From: Desulfuromonadales bacterium
GTDB taxonomy: Bacteria; Desulfobacterota; Desulfuromonadia; Desulfuromonadales; BM103
NCBI GenBank assembly: GCA_027065695.1
Contig: JAMONP010000087.1
Location: 1-64,000, forward strand
DNA length: 64,000 nucleotides
Direction: 5' to 3'
Both the position numbers and the translations under genes were made by a program. This document shows positions 46,257-57,236 of the stretch, piece after piece (within the stretch, counting starts at the first letter, position 1; the number at the start of each line of letters is the position of its first letter). The notes below the pieces were generated by a model. The model saw only the letters and a program-made list of their open reading frames with translations, had not been told where the DNA came from and made no database searches.

Positions 46257-47525
46257 TTAAGATGATTTGTCATCACGCCAGCGACGTAGCAAATCACCGG
46301 AGCGTGTTCCTGCTGGCAGAGCCATGCGCACAACAGCATTCGGTTGAACCGTAGAGATGATCTCTCCCTGTTGATTGACTGCCTCGTGAAATATAAATTC
46401 AGCACGGCGCATTTCAGGGCCAATAATCTCCAGGCATTCTCCACCCTGAAAGCGATTCCTCCCTTCCACCAGCCAGTCACCCTCAGGAGCTTCCTCCCTG
46501 GCAACACCTACAAAATCGCAGTCTCGAAGATAATCACTGTTGTCAGCGGTGACAAAAGCCTGTTCCTGGATATGGTCCTGCTCATTTCGGGTCTGGTCCT
46601 GCTCAAAGAGAAACCCGGTCCCGTAAGGACGATGGCTGACCGCTTCGAGTTCTCTCTGCCATTGTGGATCAACCTGATAATTGTCAGGATCATCGCGCCA
46701 GGCATCAAGCGCTGCCCGATAGACTCTGGTCACTGCGGCAACGTAGTAGAGACTCTTCATACGCCCCTCAATCTTCAAACTCGCAACTCCGGCGTTGATC
46801 AAATCCGGCAGGTGATTGACCAGACAGAGGTCACGACTATTAAAAATATAGGTACCTCGTTCATCCTCTTCAATCGGAAAGAACTCGCCCGGACGCTGTT
46901 CTTCCTGTAACGAATACTTCCAACGACAGGGGTGGCTACAGGTACCACGGTTGGCACTGCGGCCGGAAAGTCCCGCTGACAGCAGACATCGCCCTGAGTA
47001 GGCCATGCACATGGCACCATGAACGAAGACCTCCAGTTCAAGCTCTGCAAACGCACAGATTGCCGTAATCTCCCGCAGGTTCAATTCCCTCGCCAGGTTC
47101 AGCCGTTTGACTCCCTGAGACTGCCAAAAATGCGCAGCCATAGCGTTTGTGGTGTTAGCCTGAGTGGAAAGATGCACCTCCCGGCCCGAATCCACCTGAC
47201 GCACAAGATGAAACATACCGGGGTCTGCCAGGATATAAGCATCCACCGGAACCTGCAGCAACGACTCCAGGAGTTTCTGAGCGGCTGCTTCCTCCCCAGG
47301 GCGCAGAAATGCATTCAAGGTCAGGTAAAGGCGTTTTCCCAGAGAATGCGCCATTTCACAAGCATGAGGCAGCTCTTGCAGGGTCAAGTTGCCAGCCTGC
47401 GCGCGCAAGCTGAACTGTTCGACACCACAATAGACAGCATCAGCCCCATAACGCAGGGCGGTCTCTAATTTTTTCAGGTTTCCGGCCGGGGCCAGGAGTT
47501 CAGGAACCATTAAGTGAACCTCCAA
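46257..47525 (-). CDS. U32 family peptidase-like protein
   Basis: PELLAPAGNLKKLETALRYGADAVYCG; VFVHGAMCMAYSGRCLLSAGLSGRSANRGTCSHPCRWKY. Confidence 0.92.
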   Translation of the reverse strand: MEVHLMVPELLAPAGNLKKLETALRYGADAVYCGVEQFSLRAQAGNLTLQELPHACEMAHSLGKRLYLTLNAFLRPGEEAAAQKLLESLLQVPVDAYILADPGMFHLVRQVDSGREVHLSTQANTTNAMAAHFWQSQGVKRLNLARELNLREITAICAFAELELEVFVHGAMCMAYSGRCLLSAGLSGRSANRGTCSHPCRWKYSLQEEQRPGEFFPIEEDERGTYIFNSRDLCLVNHLPDLINAGVASLKIEGRMKSLYYVAAVTRVYRAALDAWRDDPDNYQVDPQWQRELEAVSHRPYGTGFLFEQDQTRNEQDHIQEQAFVTADNSDYLRDCDFVGVAREEAPEGDWLVEGRNRFQGGECLEIIGPEMRRAEFIFHEAVNQQGEIISTVQPNAVVRMALPAGTRSGDLLRRWRDDKSS

Positions 47526-47671
47526 TATATATTTCGTCGTTCACTCTATCACATCAAGGCATATTTCATGCAGAGCAAGATTGGTGTATTGACTGCCATG
47601 ATGCTTGACAAGGCATGAAAAAGCCTATAATTTTTAGGGAATTTCAACCTCAATAGCGACCAATAAATAAT

Positions 47672-48358
47672 ATGACAATACTTAATCTTTATAGAATTTT
47701 GACCATTGTAACAGTACTCGGCTTGTCAACCGCCTGTGCACCACTACCGACAACGCCGACATCCAGCAACCTGACGGTTGAAATGCGCCAACTGCAATCA
47801 TCGGTTAACAATCAGCAGAAAACTGTACAGCAGCTGGCCAGCCAGGTCGCAGAATTAGAAAGTCAACTGCAACAACAGGCTCAGGAAATTGCGCAGCTCA
47901 GTAAAACACGGCAAAAAACGCAAACTGGCTATCAACCAACTGGCGGACCTCAAGGCTCTGGGGTTGGTGCAATTCCGGTTCAAGGAGAAGGTTCACCAAC
48001 AGAAGTTTACCTGCAAGCATTCGGCGACTACGCATCAGGTCGCTATAAAACTGCGACTCACGGCTTCGAGACCTTTCTGCAGCGCTTTCCCAATAACAGC
48101 TACGCAAGTAACGCACAATTCTGGCTGAGTGACTGTTACTTCAACCAGCAACAGTATGCTTTGGCTATTCAGGAGTTTGAGCGCGTCCTCAATGACTACC
48201 AGAATGCGCCCAAAAGCCCTGACGCACTGTTAAAGATAGCCATTGCTCAGTTACAGTTGGGGGCAACAGACGAAGCCCGCCAGGCAGTTAACACTCTCAG
48301 CCAGCGTTATCCGAAAAGCACAGCAACTCAAAAAGCCCAAGAACTGGCGATACCCTAA
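47672..48358 (+). CDS. YbgF/CpoB-like TPR lipoprotein
   Basis: Lipobox-like LSTACAP, coiled coil, TPR: AFGDYASGRYKTATHGFETFLQRFPNNSYASNAQFWLSDCYFNQQQYALAIQEFERVL. Confidence 0.85.
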   Translation: MTILNLYRILTIVTVLGLSTACAPLPTTPTSSNLTVEMRQLQSSVNNQQKTVQQLASQVAELESQLQQQAQEIAQLSKTRQKTQTGYQPTGGPQGSGVGAIPVQGEGSPTEVYLQAFGDYASGRYKTATHGFETFLQRFPNNSYASNAQFWLSDCYFNQQQYALAIQEFERVLNDYQNAPKSPDALLKIAIAQLQLGATDEARQAVNTLSQRYPKSTATQKAQELAIP

Positions 48359-48381
48359 CCTGCTGCCACCAAGGGGGAGAC

Positions 48382-49398
48382 ATGAATCTCAAACGTACTA
48401 TCCTGACAGTTTGCCTATTGCTCATGATCTGGCCAAGCATCGCTATCGCCAAGGAAGAGCCGATCATTTACACGGTCAAACAGGGCGACACCTTGTGGGA
48501 CATCTCCCAACGCTTCATCAAAGATCCTTACTATTGGCCCAACCTCTGGTCCAACAATCCTGCCATTGGCAATCCCCACCTGATTTACCCAGGCCAGAAG
48601 CTGCGCATTTATGATGGCCGTATTGAAATTATTCCGGTTAATGAAGATTCCAGTAGCGTCGGTGCTGCAGTCATGACTCCGAAGGCGCTGCTACTGATAC
48701 CCACCTATGGGGGCGCTCAGAGCTTTATCAGCGCTTCTGAGGTGGAGACATTGGGGACTCTGGTTGATACCGTGGATAACCGTGTCATGATGACAACTGG
48801 CGACACCGTCTTCCTCGAAATGGACGACCTTGCGGCCATAAACCCCGGCGATGTATTCGAACTCATAACGATGGGGCCGGAAGTCATTCACCCGGCAGCT
48901 AAAAAAACCTTCGGTTATCAGCTTGCTGATCCAATCGGCTTCCAGACAATTCAGCTTGGCACTGTCGAAATCACGAAAATAACCGAAACGGTCGCTGTGG
49001 CAACGATCACGAATGCCCTGCGCGAAATTAAACGTGGCTCCAAGCTCCGCCCTTACAAACCAATTCCCAGCCAGATTCCCCGTATTCTTGCCGGTGAAGT
49101 TCTTGAAGGCTACATCCTTGCCGATGACATTGGCAAACTGGCCGTGGGTCAATGGGAGGTTATTCTCATTGACATAGGTGAGGAAACTGGTCTGATTGTA
49201 GGCCACGAACTGGAACTATATCGCAAACGCGAAGTAACTATCGAAGCAGACAAAAACAAGGTTCTGGTTCTGCCTGACATTGACTTGGGAGACGCCATTG
49301 TTCTAGAAGTCCGACAGGGCTTTGCCGAAGCTTTGATCACCCGTACCACCAACATGGCACTACACCGGGGTGATCGGGTCAAAACCAAAACCAAGTAG
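48382..49398 (+). CDS. LysM peptidoglycan-binding domain protein
   Basis: YTVKQGDTLWDISQRFIKDPYYWPNLWSNNPAIGNPHLIYPGQKLRI. Confidence 0.93.
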   Translation: MNLKRTILTVCLLLMIWPSIAIAKEEPIIYTVKQGDTLWDISQRFIKDPYYWPNLWSNNPAIGNPHLIYPGQKLRIYDGRIEIIPVNEDSSSVGAAVMTPKALLLIPTYGGAQSFISASEVETLGTLVDTVDNRVMMTTGDTVFLEMDDLAAINPGDVFELITMGPEVIHPAAKKTFGYQLADPIGFQTIQLGTVEITKITETVAVATITNALREIKRGSKLRPYKPIPSQIPRILAGEVLEGYILADDIGKLAVGQWEVILIDIGEETGLIVGHELELYRKREVTIEADKNKVLVLPDIDLGDAIVLEVRQGFAEALITRTTNMALHRGDRVKTKTK

Positions 49399-49445
49399 GA
49401 TGAACAAGGAGCCTACCCGGTAGATAAGCAAAAGCAGAAGATTTC

Positions 49446-49486
49446 AGGACGGGCTGGATTGCCAGCCTGTCCTAGTTTTTTTATTT
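49446..49486 (+). terminator. Rho-independent terminator
   Basis: aggacgggctggattgccagcctgtcctagttttttt. Confidence 0.85.
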
Positions 49487-49512
49487 TAATGCAATAGATA
49501 TGGAGGGACCCA

Positions 49513-50607
49513 ATGGATCACCTGCTGCCCTGGCTGCGTCTGCAGTTCACTCCTGGTTTAGGTCGTGTCGGCCTGATGCGCCTGATCGATCATTTCGAAA
49601 CCCCTGAGAATGCCATTAATGCCGCCAGCAGAGGCTGGCCGAAGCTGCCGGGCCTGCGCAAGGGGCTGGCAAATACGGTTCCACTAGCTGGCGACGCCAA
49701 GATACAAAAGGCCTGTCAGGGCCTGACTAAAATGGACGGTTGGTTCCGCACTATCTGGGAGGATGATTACCCGCAGGTACTAAAAGATATACCCGACCCT
49801 CCAGTCCTGCTGTACGGTTGCGGCAGTCTGCCGGAGGAGCCAACCCTGGCCATTGTCGGCACCCGTCAACCGAGTGACTTTGGCAGAGTATTCACTGAGC
49901 AACTAGCAGAAGAACTGGCCTCTGCAGGCATAGCTATTATAAGTGGCATGGCGCGCGGTATTGATTCTGCAGCACACCGTGGCGCTCTCAACGCTGCAGG
50001 CAAAACCCTGGCGGTTCTCGGCTGCGGTATTGACCGAGTCTACCCGCCGGAGAATATCAAGCTCTATCATCAGATCATCGAACAAGGCACTCTTATCTCC
50101 GAATACCCGCCCGGCAGCGAACCACTGCCGGGGCATTTCCCGGGCCGCAATCGGATCATCAGCGGCCTCAGTAAAGGCACGCTGGTTATCGAAGCGTGCC
50201 GCAAAAGTGGCTCATTGATCACAACTGAATTTGCCCTTGAACAGGGAAGAGAGGTGATGGCTGTTCCGGGTGGTGTTGATCGTAAGACCAGTTATGGGCC
50301 GAATCTACTGATCAAACAGGGGGCACATCCGGTCACGGAAGCGGTTGAGATCCTTGAAATTCTCGGCATTAATGGGCATAATATGAGAGCACAACCGCTC
50401 ACAGAACCTGCCGACTTTCAACTCCCGGCCCCAGCCGGTTCTGTGCTGTCCGAGCTCAGTTTAACCCCCCTGCACAGCGATGAGCTCGCCAAGGAAAGTG
50501 GGTTGACACCTATGGAGCTTTCCGTTATTTTACTGCAACTAGAGCTTCAGGGGTATGCGGAAAAGCTATCTGGTGGGCGTTATATTCGTGGCCGCCGAGC
50601 GCTTTAA
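49513..50607 (+). CDS. dprA: DNA processing protein DprA
   Basis: AIVGTRQPSDFG, SGMARGIDSAAHRGALNAAGKTLAVLGCGIDRVYPPEN, FPGRNRIISGLS. Confidence 0.95.
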   Translation: MDHLLPWLRLQFTPGLGRVGLMRLIDHFETPENAINAASRGWPKLPGLRKGLANTVPLAGDAKIQKACQGLTKMDGWFRTIWEDDYPQVLKDIPDPPVLLYGCGSLPEEPTLAIVGTRQPSDFGRVFTEQLAEELASAGIAIISGMARGIDSAAHRGALNAAGKTLAVLGCGIDRVYPPENIKLYHQIIEQGTLISEYPPGSEPLPGHFPGRNRIISGLSKGTLVIEACRKSGSLITTEFALEQGREVMAVPGGVDRKTSYGPNLLIKQGAHPVTEAVEILEILGINGHNMRAQPLTEPADFQLPAPAGSVLSELSLTPLHSDELAKESGLTPMELSVILLQLELQGYAEKLSGGRYIRGRRAL

Positions 50608-50642
50608 AACACCGAAACATAACGAAAAACAATGGAGACCGC

Positions 50643-51116
50643 TTGAGAGAACGGGTCTTGGCGATTGTTAGTTTCATCGCCCAATATTTTCTCGATGATC
50701 GCGACCTGATAGTGGAAAGTGATCTTGTCGAAGAGTTGCTGGCTGTTGGCTTCGAGGCTGAAGAGATCGACGCAGCATTCTGCTGGATGGAAAGTCAGAC
50801 GCTCTTCGCCCCGGGCAGCAATGAGGTATCATTGAATGCACCGGCGCTGAGCCACAGAGTCTTTTCTACGGAAGAAAACCGAGTGCTTTCCTCAGAGGCA
50901 CGCGGTTTTTTGATCCGACTGCGAACCATGGGTATGCTGGATGATGAAATCCAGGAAGAAGTCATTGAAAAAGCCCTGATGATTGCAGATGACGAGGTCA
51001 CCCTGAAAGAGATTAAAACCATAACGGTGTTGGCTATATTCGCTAACTCCCAGAATGAGTGGCGTCGCGAGTTCGACTGCTTACTTGAAGATGACTGGCC
51101 AAGACTGTTAAATTGA
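50643..51116 (+). CDS. smg: Smg family protein (DUF494)
   Basis: SLNAPALSHRVFSTEENRVLSSEARGFLIRLRTMGMLDDEIQEEVIEKAL. Confidence 0.85.
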   Translation: MRERVLAIVSFIAQYFLDDRDLIVESDLVEELLAVGFEAEEIDAAFCWMESQTLFAPGSNEVSLNAPALSHRVFSTEENRVLSSEARGFLIRLRTMGMLDDEIQEEVIEKALMIADDEVTLKEIKTITVLAIFANSQNEWRREFDCLLEDDWPRLLN

Positions 51117-51124
51117 TGAGCTAC

Positions 51125-51160
51125 AGGCTGCGGGACATCCTGCAGCCTTTTCTTTTTCCC
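51125..51160 (+). terminator. Rho-independent terminator
   Basis: AGGCTGC-gggacatcct-GCAGCCT followed by ttttcttttt. Confidence 0.75.
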
Positions 51161-51184
51161 CAACAAACGACTTGAACAAATATT

Positions 51185-53572
51185 ATGGCTAATTCCCTGG
51201 TTATCGTTGAATCACCCGCTAAGGCCAAAACCATCGAGAAATTTCTCGGTAAAGGTTATCAGGTTCTGGCCTCTTATGGACATGTCCGTGATCTGCCGAG
51301 TAAAAACGGCTCAGTTGACGTCGACAACGATTTTCTCCCCAATTACGTCGTCTCGGCCAAGGCAAAAAAGCAGCTTGGCATTCTCAAGAAAGCACTCAAG
51401 AATGCAGACGAACTGATCCTTGCCACTGACCTCGACCGTGAAGGGGAAGCGATCGCCTGGCACCTGCTGGAAGCTCTTGGTGTCGATGAAAAAGGCGACT
51501 CGCCCAAAGTAAGTCGAGTGGTTTTTCACGAAATCACCAAAGACGCCATTACCAAAGCAATGGCCAAGCCACGCCAGATTTCTATGGAAATGGTCGACTC
51601 TCAGCAGGCCCGACGTATCCTCGATTACCTGGTCGGCTTCAACCTTTCGCCGGTCCTCTGGCGTAAAATTCCGGGCAGCCGCTCGGCAGGCCGAGTCCAA
51701 TCGGTTGCCCTGCGTCTTATCTGCGAAAGAGAAACAGAGATTGAAGCGTTTGATGCCAAGAAGTACTGGACCATTGAAGCAGTCATGGCCAATGCCGAGA
51801 GCACCACTTTCTCTGCAAAGTTGCACGCTATCGAAGGCCAGAAGATGGCATCCAGCGCCAAGCAACTTGAGACCAGTACCTATCAGGTGATCCCTGACCA
51901 AAAGACCGCTGAGCAATTGGTCGAAGCTATCAAGCCCCTGCCGCTGCAGGTGTCAACGGTTAGCCGCACTGAGAAAAAACGCCGTCCCGCAGCACCGTTT
52001 ACCACCAGCACTCTGCAACAGGAAGCCAACCGCAAACTCGGCTTCTCCGCACGGAAAACCATGTCGCTGGCACAAAAACTCTACGAGGGCGTTGACACCG
52101 GTGATGGCCCCGTTGGTCTGATCACCTATATGCGTACCGACTCGGTGACACTCTCCAATGTTGCCATTCAAGAGGCCCGGCAGGTCATTGAGGATCGTTT
52201 CGGCAAGGATTACGTTCCTGCCAAACCTCGCATCTACAAGAGCAAAGCAAAGAATGCCCAGGAAGCTCATGAGGCGATTCGCCCCACGGGTCTGACCCAG
52301 CACCCTGATACGCTCAAAACTTTTCTGGACAGTGACGAACTGCGACTTTACAAGCTGATCTGGGAACGGACTATCGCAGCACAAATGGCCGACGCTCTGC
52401 TCGACGCTACCACTGTTGACATTCTTGCCGGAGAAAAATACCAGTTTCGAGCTTCTGGACAAGTGATCCGCTTCCCCGGCTTCATGAAAGTCTACATTGA
52501 AGGCAAGGATACTGAAAACGAGGAAAAAGAAGGGACCCTACCCAGCCTGATCGAAAAGGAAACCCTCTCGTTTGACAAGCTGCAGGGCGAAGAACATACG
52601 ACCAAGCCACCACCACGTTACACGGAAGCGTCACTGGTCAAAATCCTCGAAGAAAAAGGCATTGGCCGGCCATCGACCTACGCAGCCACCATGAATATCC
52701 TGGTGGAACGCAAGTACGTGCAATTGATCAAGCGGGTCTTTTTTCCGGAAGATCTCGGCCGTGAAGTCGTTCGTTTCCTGATGCAGTGTTTCGAAAAATA
52801 TGTTGACTACGAGTACACATCCAAGTTGGAGAATGACCTGGACGCCATTTCTCTCGGCCAACGTGAATGGAAAGATTTCCTGAGAAACTTCTGGGTTCCA
52901 TTTAATAAAGAAGTTGAAGGGGTCAAGGAGATAAAATTCGTCGGTGAACCCCTCGACGAAAAATGTCCTGAATGCCAAGAACAGCTTTCCAAGAAGTTCG
53001 GCCGCAACGGCTATTTCATCGCCTGCAACGGCTATCCTGAATGTAAATACACCCGACCGGTCAACGGTGAGCAGAATACCGAACCGGTTTATTCCGACGA
53101 AATATGCGAAAAATGTGGTGCCAAAATGCTCTTCAAGGAAGGGCGCTATGGCAAATACCTCGCATGTTCAGGCTATCCCGAGTGTAAAAACAACCAGCCA
53201 CTGGTCAAACCAAAAGCACTCGGCATTGACTGCCCAGCCTGCAAAGAGGGTGAAATCATGGAGAAGAAGAGCCGCTACGGCAAGATCTTCTACTCCTGCA
53301 ACCGTTATCCCAAATGCAAGTACGCCCTGTGGGACCAACCCTTTGCTGAGCCTTGCCCCAAGTGCGCATTTCCGCTGGTGGTGGAGAAAACCACCAAGCG
53401 CGCCGGCACCGTGCGTAAATGCCCCCAGGAAGAATGCGATTATCTGGTAACTCTGGTCGAGCCGGAGAAAAAGGAAGCTGCGCCCAAGAAACTGGCAGCA
53501 AAAAAAGCTCCTGCCAAGAAGACTGCGGCAAAAAAACCAGCCGCAAAGAAAACCGCAAAAAAGAAGGCCTGA
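51185..53572 (+). CDS. topA: DNA topoisomerase I with C-terminal zinc fingers and Lys/Ala-rich tail
   Basis: LVIVESPAKAKTIEKFLG; PVGLITYMRTDS active site; multiple CPxC zinc fingers; tail KKLAAKKAPAKKTAAKKPAAKKTAKKKA. Confidence 0.97.
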   Translation: MANSLVIVESPAKAKTIEKFLGKGYQVLASYGHVRDLPSKNGSVDVDNDFLPNYVVSAKAKKQLGILKKALKNADELILATDLDREGEAIAWHLLEALGVDEKGDSPKVSRVVFHEITKDAITKAMAKPRQISMEMVDSQQARRILDYLVGFNLSPVLWRKIPGSRSAGRVQSVALRLICERETEIEAFDAKKYWTIEAVMANAESTTFSAKLHAIEGQKMASSAKQLETSTYQVIPDQKTAEQLVEAIKPLPLQVSTVSRTEKKRRPAAPFTTSTLQQEANRKLGFSARKTMSLAQKLYEGVDTGDGPVGLITYMRTDSVTLSNVAIQEARQVIEDRFGKDYVPAKPRIYKSKAKNAQEAHEAIRPTGLTQHPDTLKTFLDSDELRLYKLIWERTIAAQMADALLDATTVDILAGEKYQFRASGQVIRFPGFMKVYIEGKDTENEEKEGTLPSLIEKETLSFDKLQGEEHTTKPPPRYTEASLVKILEEKGIGRPSTYAATMNILVERKYVQLIKRVFFPEDLGREVVRFLMQCFEKYVDYEYTSKLENDLDAISLGQREWKDFLRNFWVPFNKEVEGVKEIKFVGEPLDEKCPECQEQLSKKFGRNGYFIACNGYPECKYTRPVNGEQNTEPVYSDEICEKCGAKMLFKEGRYGKYLACSGYPECKNNQPLVKPKALGIDCPACKEGEIMEKKSRYGKIFYSCNRYPKCKYALWDQPFAEPCPKCAFPLVVEKTTKRAGTVRKCPQEECDYLVTLVEPEKKEAAPKKLAAKKAPAKKTAAKKPAAKKTAKKKA

Positions 53573-53603
53573 GTTACGACTTAAGATAAGCTAAATAAAC
53601 AGT

Positions 53604-53637
53604 GGCCGGGCAAACGCCCGGCCTTTTCTGTTTTTCT
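53604..53637 (+). terminator. Rho-independent terminator
   Basis: ggccgggcaaacgcccggccttttctgttttt. Confidence 0.92.
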
Positions 53638-53706
53638 CCATGTATACTGTCTCCATGCATACTGAAATGCTGTTATTCACAACAAACCTGACTTCAATTG
53701 GCTCTC

Positions 53707-55038
53707 ATGACACCTATTACTATCATCGGTGCCGGCCTCGCCGGCTGTGAAGCTGCCTGGCAAATTGCCCAGCAAGGAATCCCGGTCGATCTTTTTGAGA
53801 TGCGACCACAGCGTATGACACCTGCCCACCAGAGCGACCGTCTTGGTGAACTGGTCTGCTCCAACAGCCTGCGTGGCACCGGCCTGCATAACGCGGTCGG
53901 GCTATTGAAAGAAGAGTTGCGCCGTTGCAACAGTCTCATCATCTCTACAGCGGACAGCCACGCTGTCCCGGCGGGAGGTGCCTTGGCAGTTGACCGGGAC
54001 GGTTTTGCCGAACAACTGACCAGAACCATGGAAGAACACCCGCTTATCACCGTACACCGGCAAGAGGTAACAGATATCCCCACGGATCGACTGGTTATCA
54101 TTGCCAGCGGCCCTCTGACCTCAGACGCACTTGCTGAAAAAATTGCCGGGTTAACCGGTCAGGGTCAGCTCTACTTCTACGATGCCATTGCGCCAATTGT
54201 TGAGGCAGATTCGATTGATCGCGAGCAGGTCTACGCTGCTTCACGCTATGATCGGGGAGGCGCGGACTACCTCAATTGTCCCTTTGACAAGGAGCAGTAC
54301 CTTGCCTTCGTCCAAGGCCTCTGCAAAGGCGAAAAGGTCACACCACATGATTTCGAAAAAGTCGTTCATTTTGAAGGCTGTATGCCGATTGAGGTGCTCG
54401 CTGAACGCGGTGAAATGACTCTGGCCTTCGGACCGATGAAACCGGTCGGGCTACGCGACCCACGCACCGGCCGCGACCCCTTTGCGGTTGTGCAGTTGCG
54501 CCAGGACGACCGGCATGCCAATCTTTACAACCTGGTTGGCTTTCAGACCAAACTGACCTATCCGGAACAGCAACGGGTATTCCGCACCATTCCAGGCCTG
54601 GAGAATGTCAAGTTTGCGCGCCTGGGAAGCATGCATCGCAACACGTTCATTAACGCACCGACTTGCCTGACCGAAACTCTGCACCTCAAACAGGCAGCAA
54701 ACATCTTCTTTGCCGGACAGATTACCGGTGTTGAGGGTTATGTCGAATCTGCTGCCAGCGGCTTTCTGGCCGGGTTTTTTGCCGCTGTTCGCCATCAGGA
54801 TAAAAGTTTTCAGCCACCACCGGAAACAACGGCCCTGGGTGCCCTACTAAACTATCCTGTCAATGCATCACCAGAAAATTTCCAACCGATGAATATCACC
54901 TATGGGCTATTCCCGGCCCTTGAGAAGAGAATCCGTAAACGCCGTGATCGACGCCAGGCACTAGCCGATCGTGCCCTGGCAGATCTCGAGCTCTGGCGCA
55001 CCAACCAGAAGATTGCCTGCAAGCTGAATACCTGCTAG
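53707..55038 (+). CDS. trmFO: tRNA (uracil-5-)-methyltransferase TrmFO
   Basis: [37 protein letters not shown]-type region [36 protein letters not shown]. Confidence 0.96.
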   Translation: MTPITIIGAGLAGCEAAWQIAQQGIPVDLFEMRPQRMTPAHQSDRLGELVCSNSLRGTGLHNAVGLLKEELRRCNSLIISTADSHAVPAGGALAVDRDGFAEQLTRTMEEHPLITVHRQEVTDIPTDRLVIIASGPLTSDALAEKIAGLTGQGQLYFYDAIAPIVEADSIDREQVYAASRYDRGGADYLNCPFDKEQYLAFVQGLCKGEKVTPHDFEKVVHFEGCMPIEVLAERGEMTLAFGPMKPVGLRDPRTGRDPFAVVQLRQDDRHANLYNLVGFQTKLTYPEQQRVFRTIPGLENVKFARLGSMHRNTFINAPTCLTETLHLKQAANIFFAGQITGVEGYVESAASGFLAGFFAAVRHQDKSFQPPPETTALGALLNYPVNASPENFQPMNITYGLFPALEKRIRKRRDRRQALADRALADLELWRTNQKIACKLNTC

Positions 55039-55145
55039 TGTTAGCAGTCAGGTTTCTGTTAAGCTGTCAATAAATAGGATCAAAACTAAGGATTATAAAC
55101 AGTCGTAGCTTCATTTTACATTAGAAATAAATATCAGAGGAACAA

Positions 55146-57209
55146 ATGCTAGGGGAGCAAATGGCGGCAACAGTAAGCACACCTGCCAAACTGGTCGATC
55201 CACGTGACCTGCTTGAACTCATGCGTCAGCACCCTCTCACCACACCTTTTAACCTGGCTTTCTATTCCGAACAGCATGGTCGCAATGGCCTTCTTGAAGC
55301 AATCTACACTGTCTGTGCCCCCCTTGATGAAGAAAGGCTCTGCACTCCAGACTGCTATCAGGGTTGGGTGGAAAGTCTCTACCACAGCCAGTTAACAAAC
55401 CAGCCAGCCGTCCATTCCTGCGCGAAAGGATTTCTCTGTTTCACAATTAGTCTGCCGGAAGGCAAAGGGTTGCCGGACTACCTGATCGGTGGCGGCGTTT
55501 TTGAACGCAAGCCATCAACCAACAGCGCCATGGAAGAAAACAACCAACACACGGCCGACGATGCAATGATCGAATCCGGACAATATCCTCAACTGATAAG
55601 TCTGTCGAGAGCGAAAGCAATCGTCGAAGAAATATCCCGGGCTCTGCCACTCCTGCTCAATCAACAAATCCATACTCTCAGCCTGACCCGCACCACGCAA
55701 CGACTTGAAGCTGTGCAAAAACTGACTCACGACCTCTCTGATTGCAAGAACAGTGATCAGGCTATGGCCATCGTCAGTGAAGCACTGGTTGTTCTTTTTG
55801 ATCTGCCCAAGGTTCTGATTGTTCTGCAGCGCCCTGGACACCCCATGACGATCCATTCGACTCTCGGCCTTGACCAGGACGCCTTTCAATTTGACCAGAA
55901 ACGCCTGGCTGATTACTTCACTGAATCATCCGGCTATCTGGAGATCCTGCCGGGAGAAGAGTTCGCCACTTTATTCCCCGGCCTGGAGACCCATTTGGCC
56001 TATCTCTTCCCTTTGCAAGAGAATGGCTGTCTACTTGGTATTATAGCCCTGCTGGACGTCGACTTACATTGCCGCGACCAGGCCCTGATCGATCTTCTGG
56101 TCAATCGACTGGCTACTCGACTGGGGAGCCTGACAGCTGCGGAAGACCATCGTCAGGAACGCCAAACCTCAGCACGCCTCGTCGCCATGATCAGCGACCT
56201 TTCCCTGGTCGATAATCGTCATGAGCTCTATCGACAGCTTCTTGAAATGTCTGCGGAACTCCTGATGGCAACCAGCGGTTCTCTCATGCTGCTCAATGAA
56301 AATGATGGCACCCTCAAGATTGCAGCCGCCAAAGGAATGAACTCTTCGTTGGCTAAAACCATGTCAGTTGCCTACGGGGAAGGAATAGCCGGTCGGGTCG
56401 CTAAAAGTGGCTTCCCCATGCTGGTTAACGATATCGAGCGGGACAAACGGGTGGCCGCTAGAAACCGGCCGCGTTTTAAAACCAAATCATTTATTAGCTT
56501 GCCACTTGAAGTCGAGGATCGTTTGATTGGTGTTCTCAATCTGGCCGACAAGAGCAACAATACCAACTTTAATGAGGTTGATCTCAATCTGATACAGACC
56601 TTCACCAACCATGCGGTATTGATGATCGACCGGGCGGCAACTCTGGAAAAGGCGGGGCAGTTCGAGCAACTTGCCATCACTGATCCGTTGACAGGCCTTT
56701 ATAACCGGCGTCTTCTGGAAAATCGCTTGCAGGAAGAATTCAGTCGCAGCGAACGACAGCAGCAGAGTTTCTGCATCATTCTGGCCGACCTCGACAATTT
56801 CAAGGCTTACAACGACATTTGTGGACATCTGGCCGGAGATAATGCGCTGCGCAAAACAGCCGACCTCTTGCGACGTACTGCTCGTGAGATGGATATAGTA
56901 ACTCGCTATGGTGGTGAGGAATTCTGTCTAATCCTTCCTGGAATCGGCAAAAAAGAATCGGTTTTTGTTGGCGATCGCATTCGTCGGGCTATCGAAACGG
57001 AGAGTTTCTCAGGTGAAAGTCACCTGCCACTAGGGCGTCTTACGATCAGCCTCGGTATCGCGGCCTCCCCTGTCGATGGAGCAACCACAAATGAGCTGAT
57101 ACACGCAGCCGACCTGGCTCTCTATCAAGCCAAGGCTCTGGGCCGCAACCGTCTGGTACTCTATGAACCCTCCATGGACGATCAGGGCCTCCTGTCACAC
57201 CACGAATAA
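55146..57209 (+). CDS. GAF-domain diguanylate cyclase with N-terminal PocR-like sensor
   Basis: GGEEF in RYGGEEFCLILPG; GAF region LLMATSGSLMLLNENDGTLKIAAAKGM; Cys-rich N-terminus CAPLDEERLCTPDCYQGW. Confidence 0.9.
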   Translation: MLGEQMAATVSTPAKLVDPRDLLELMRQHPLTTPFNLAFYSEQHGRNGLLEAIYTVCAPLDEERLCTPDCYQGWVESLYHSQLTNQPAVHSCAKGFLCFTISLPEGKGLPDYLIGGGVFERKPSTNSAMEENNQHTADDAMIESGQYPQLISLSRAKAIVEEISRALPLLLNQQIHTLSLTRTTQRLEAVQKLTHDLSDCKNSDQAMAIVSEALVVLFDLPKVLIVLQRPGHPMTIHSTLGLDQDAFQFDQKRLADYFTESSGYLEILPGEEFATLFPGLETHLAYLFPLQENGCLLGIIALLDVDLHCRDQALIDLLVNRLATRLGSLTAAEDHRQERQTSARLVAMISDLSLVDNRHELYRQLLEMSAELLMATSGSLMLLNENDGTLKIAAAKGMNSSLAKTMSVAYGEGIAGRVAKSGFPMLVNDIERDKRVAARNRPRFKTKSFISLPLEVEDRLIGVLNLADKSNNTNFNEVDLNLIQTFTNHAVLMIDRAATLEKAGQFEQLAITDPLTGLYNRRLLENRLQEEFSRSERQQQSFCIILADLDNFKAYNDICGHLAGDNALRKTADLLRRTAREMDIVTRYGGEEFCLILPGIGKKESVFVGDRIRRAIETESFSGESHLPLGRLTISLGIAASPVDGATTNELIHAADLALYQAKALGRNRLVLYEPSMDDQGLLSHHE

Positions 57210-57236
57210 TCCTCCAGCAAATATCGGAAGCTTTTC

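Noticed and set aside
53457-53572. Lys/Ala-rich tail of TopA as a novel feature
   Set aside because: Histone H1-like basic tails on TopA are known in several bacterial groups.
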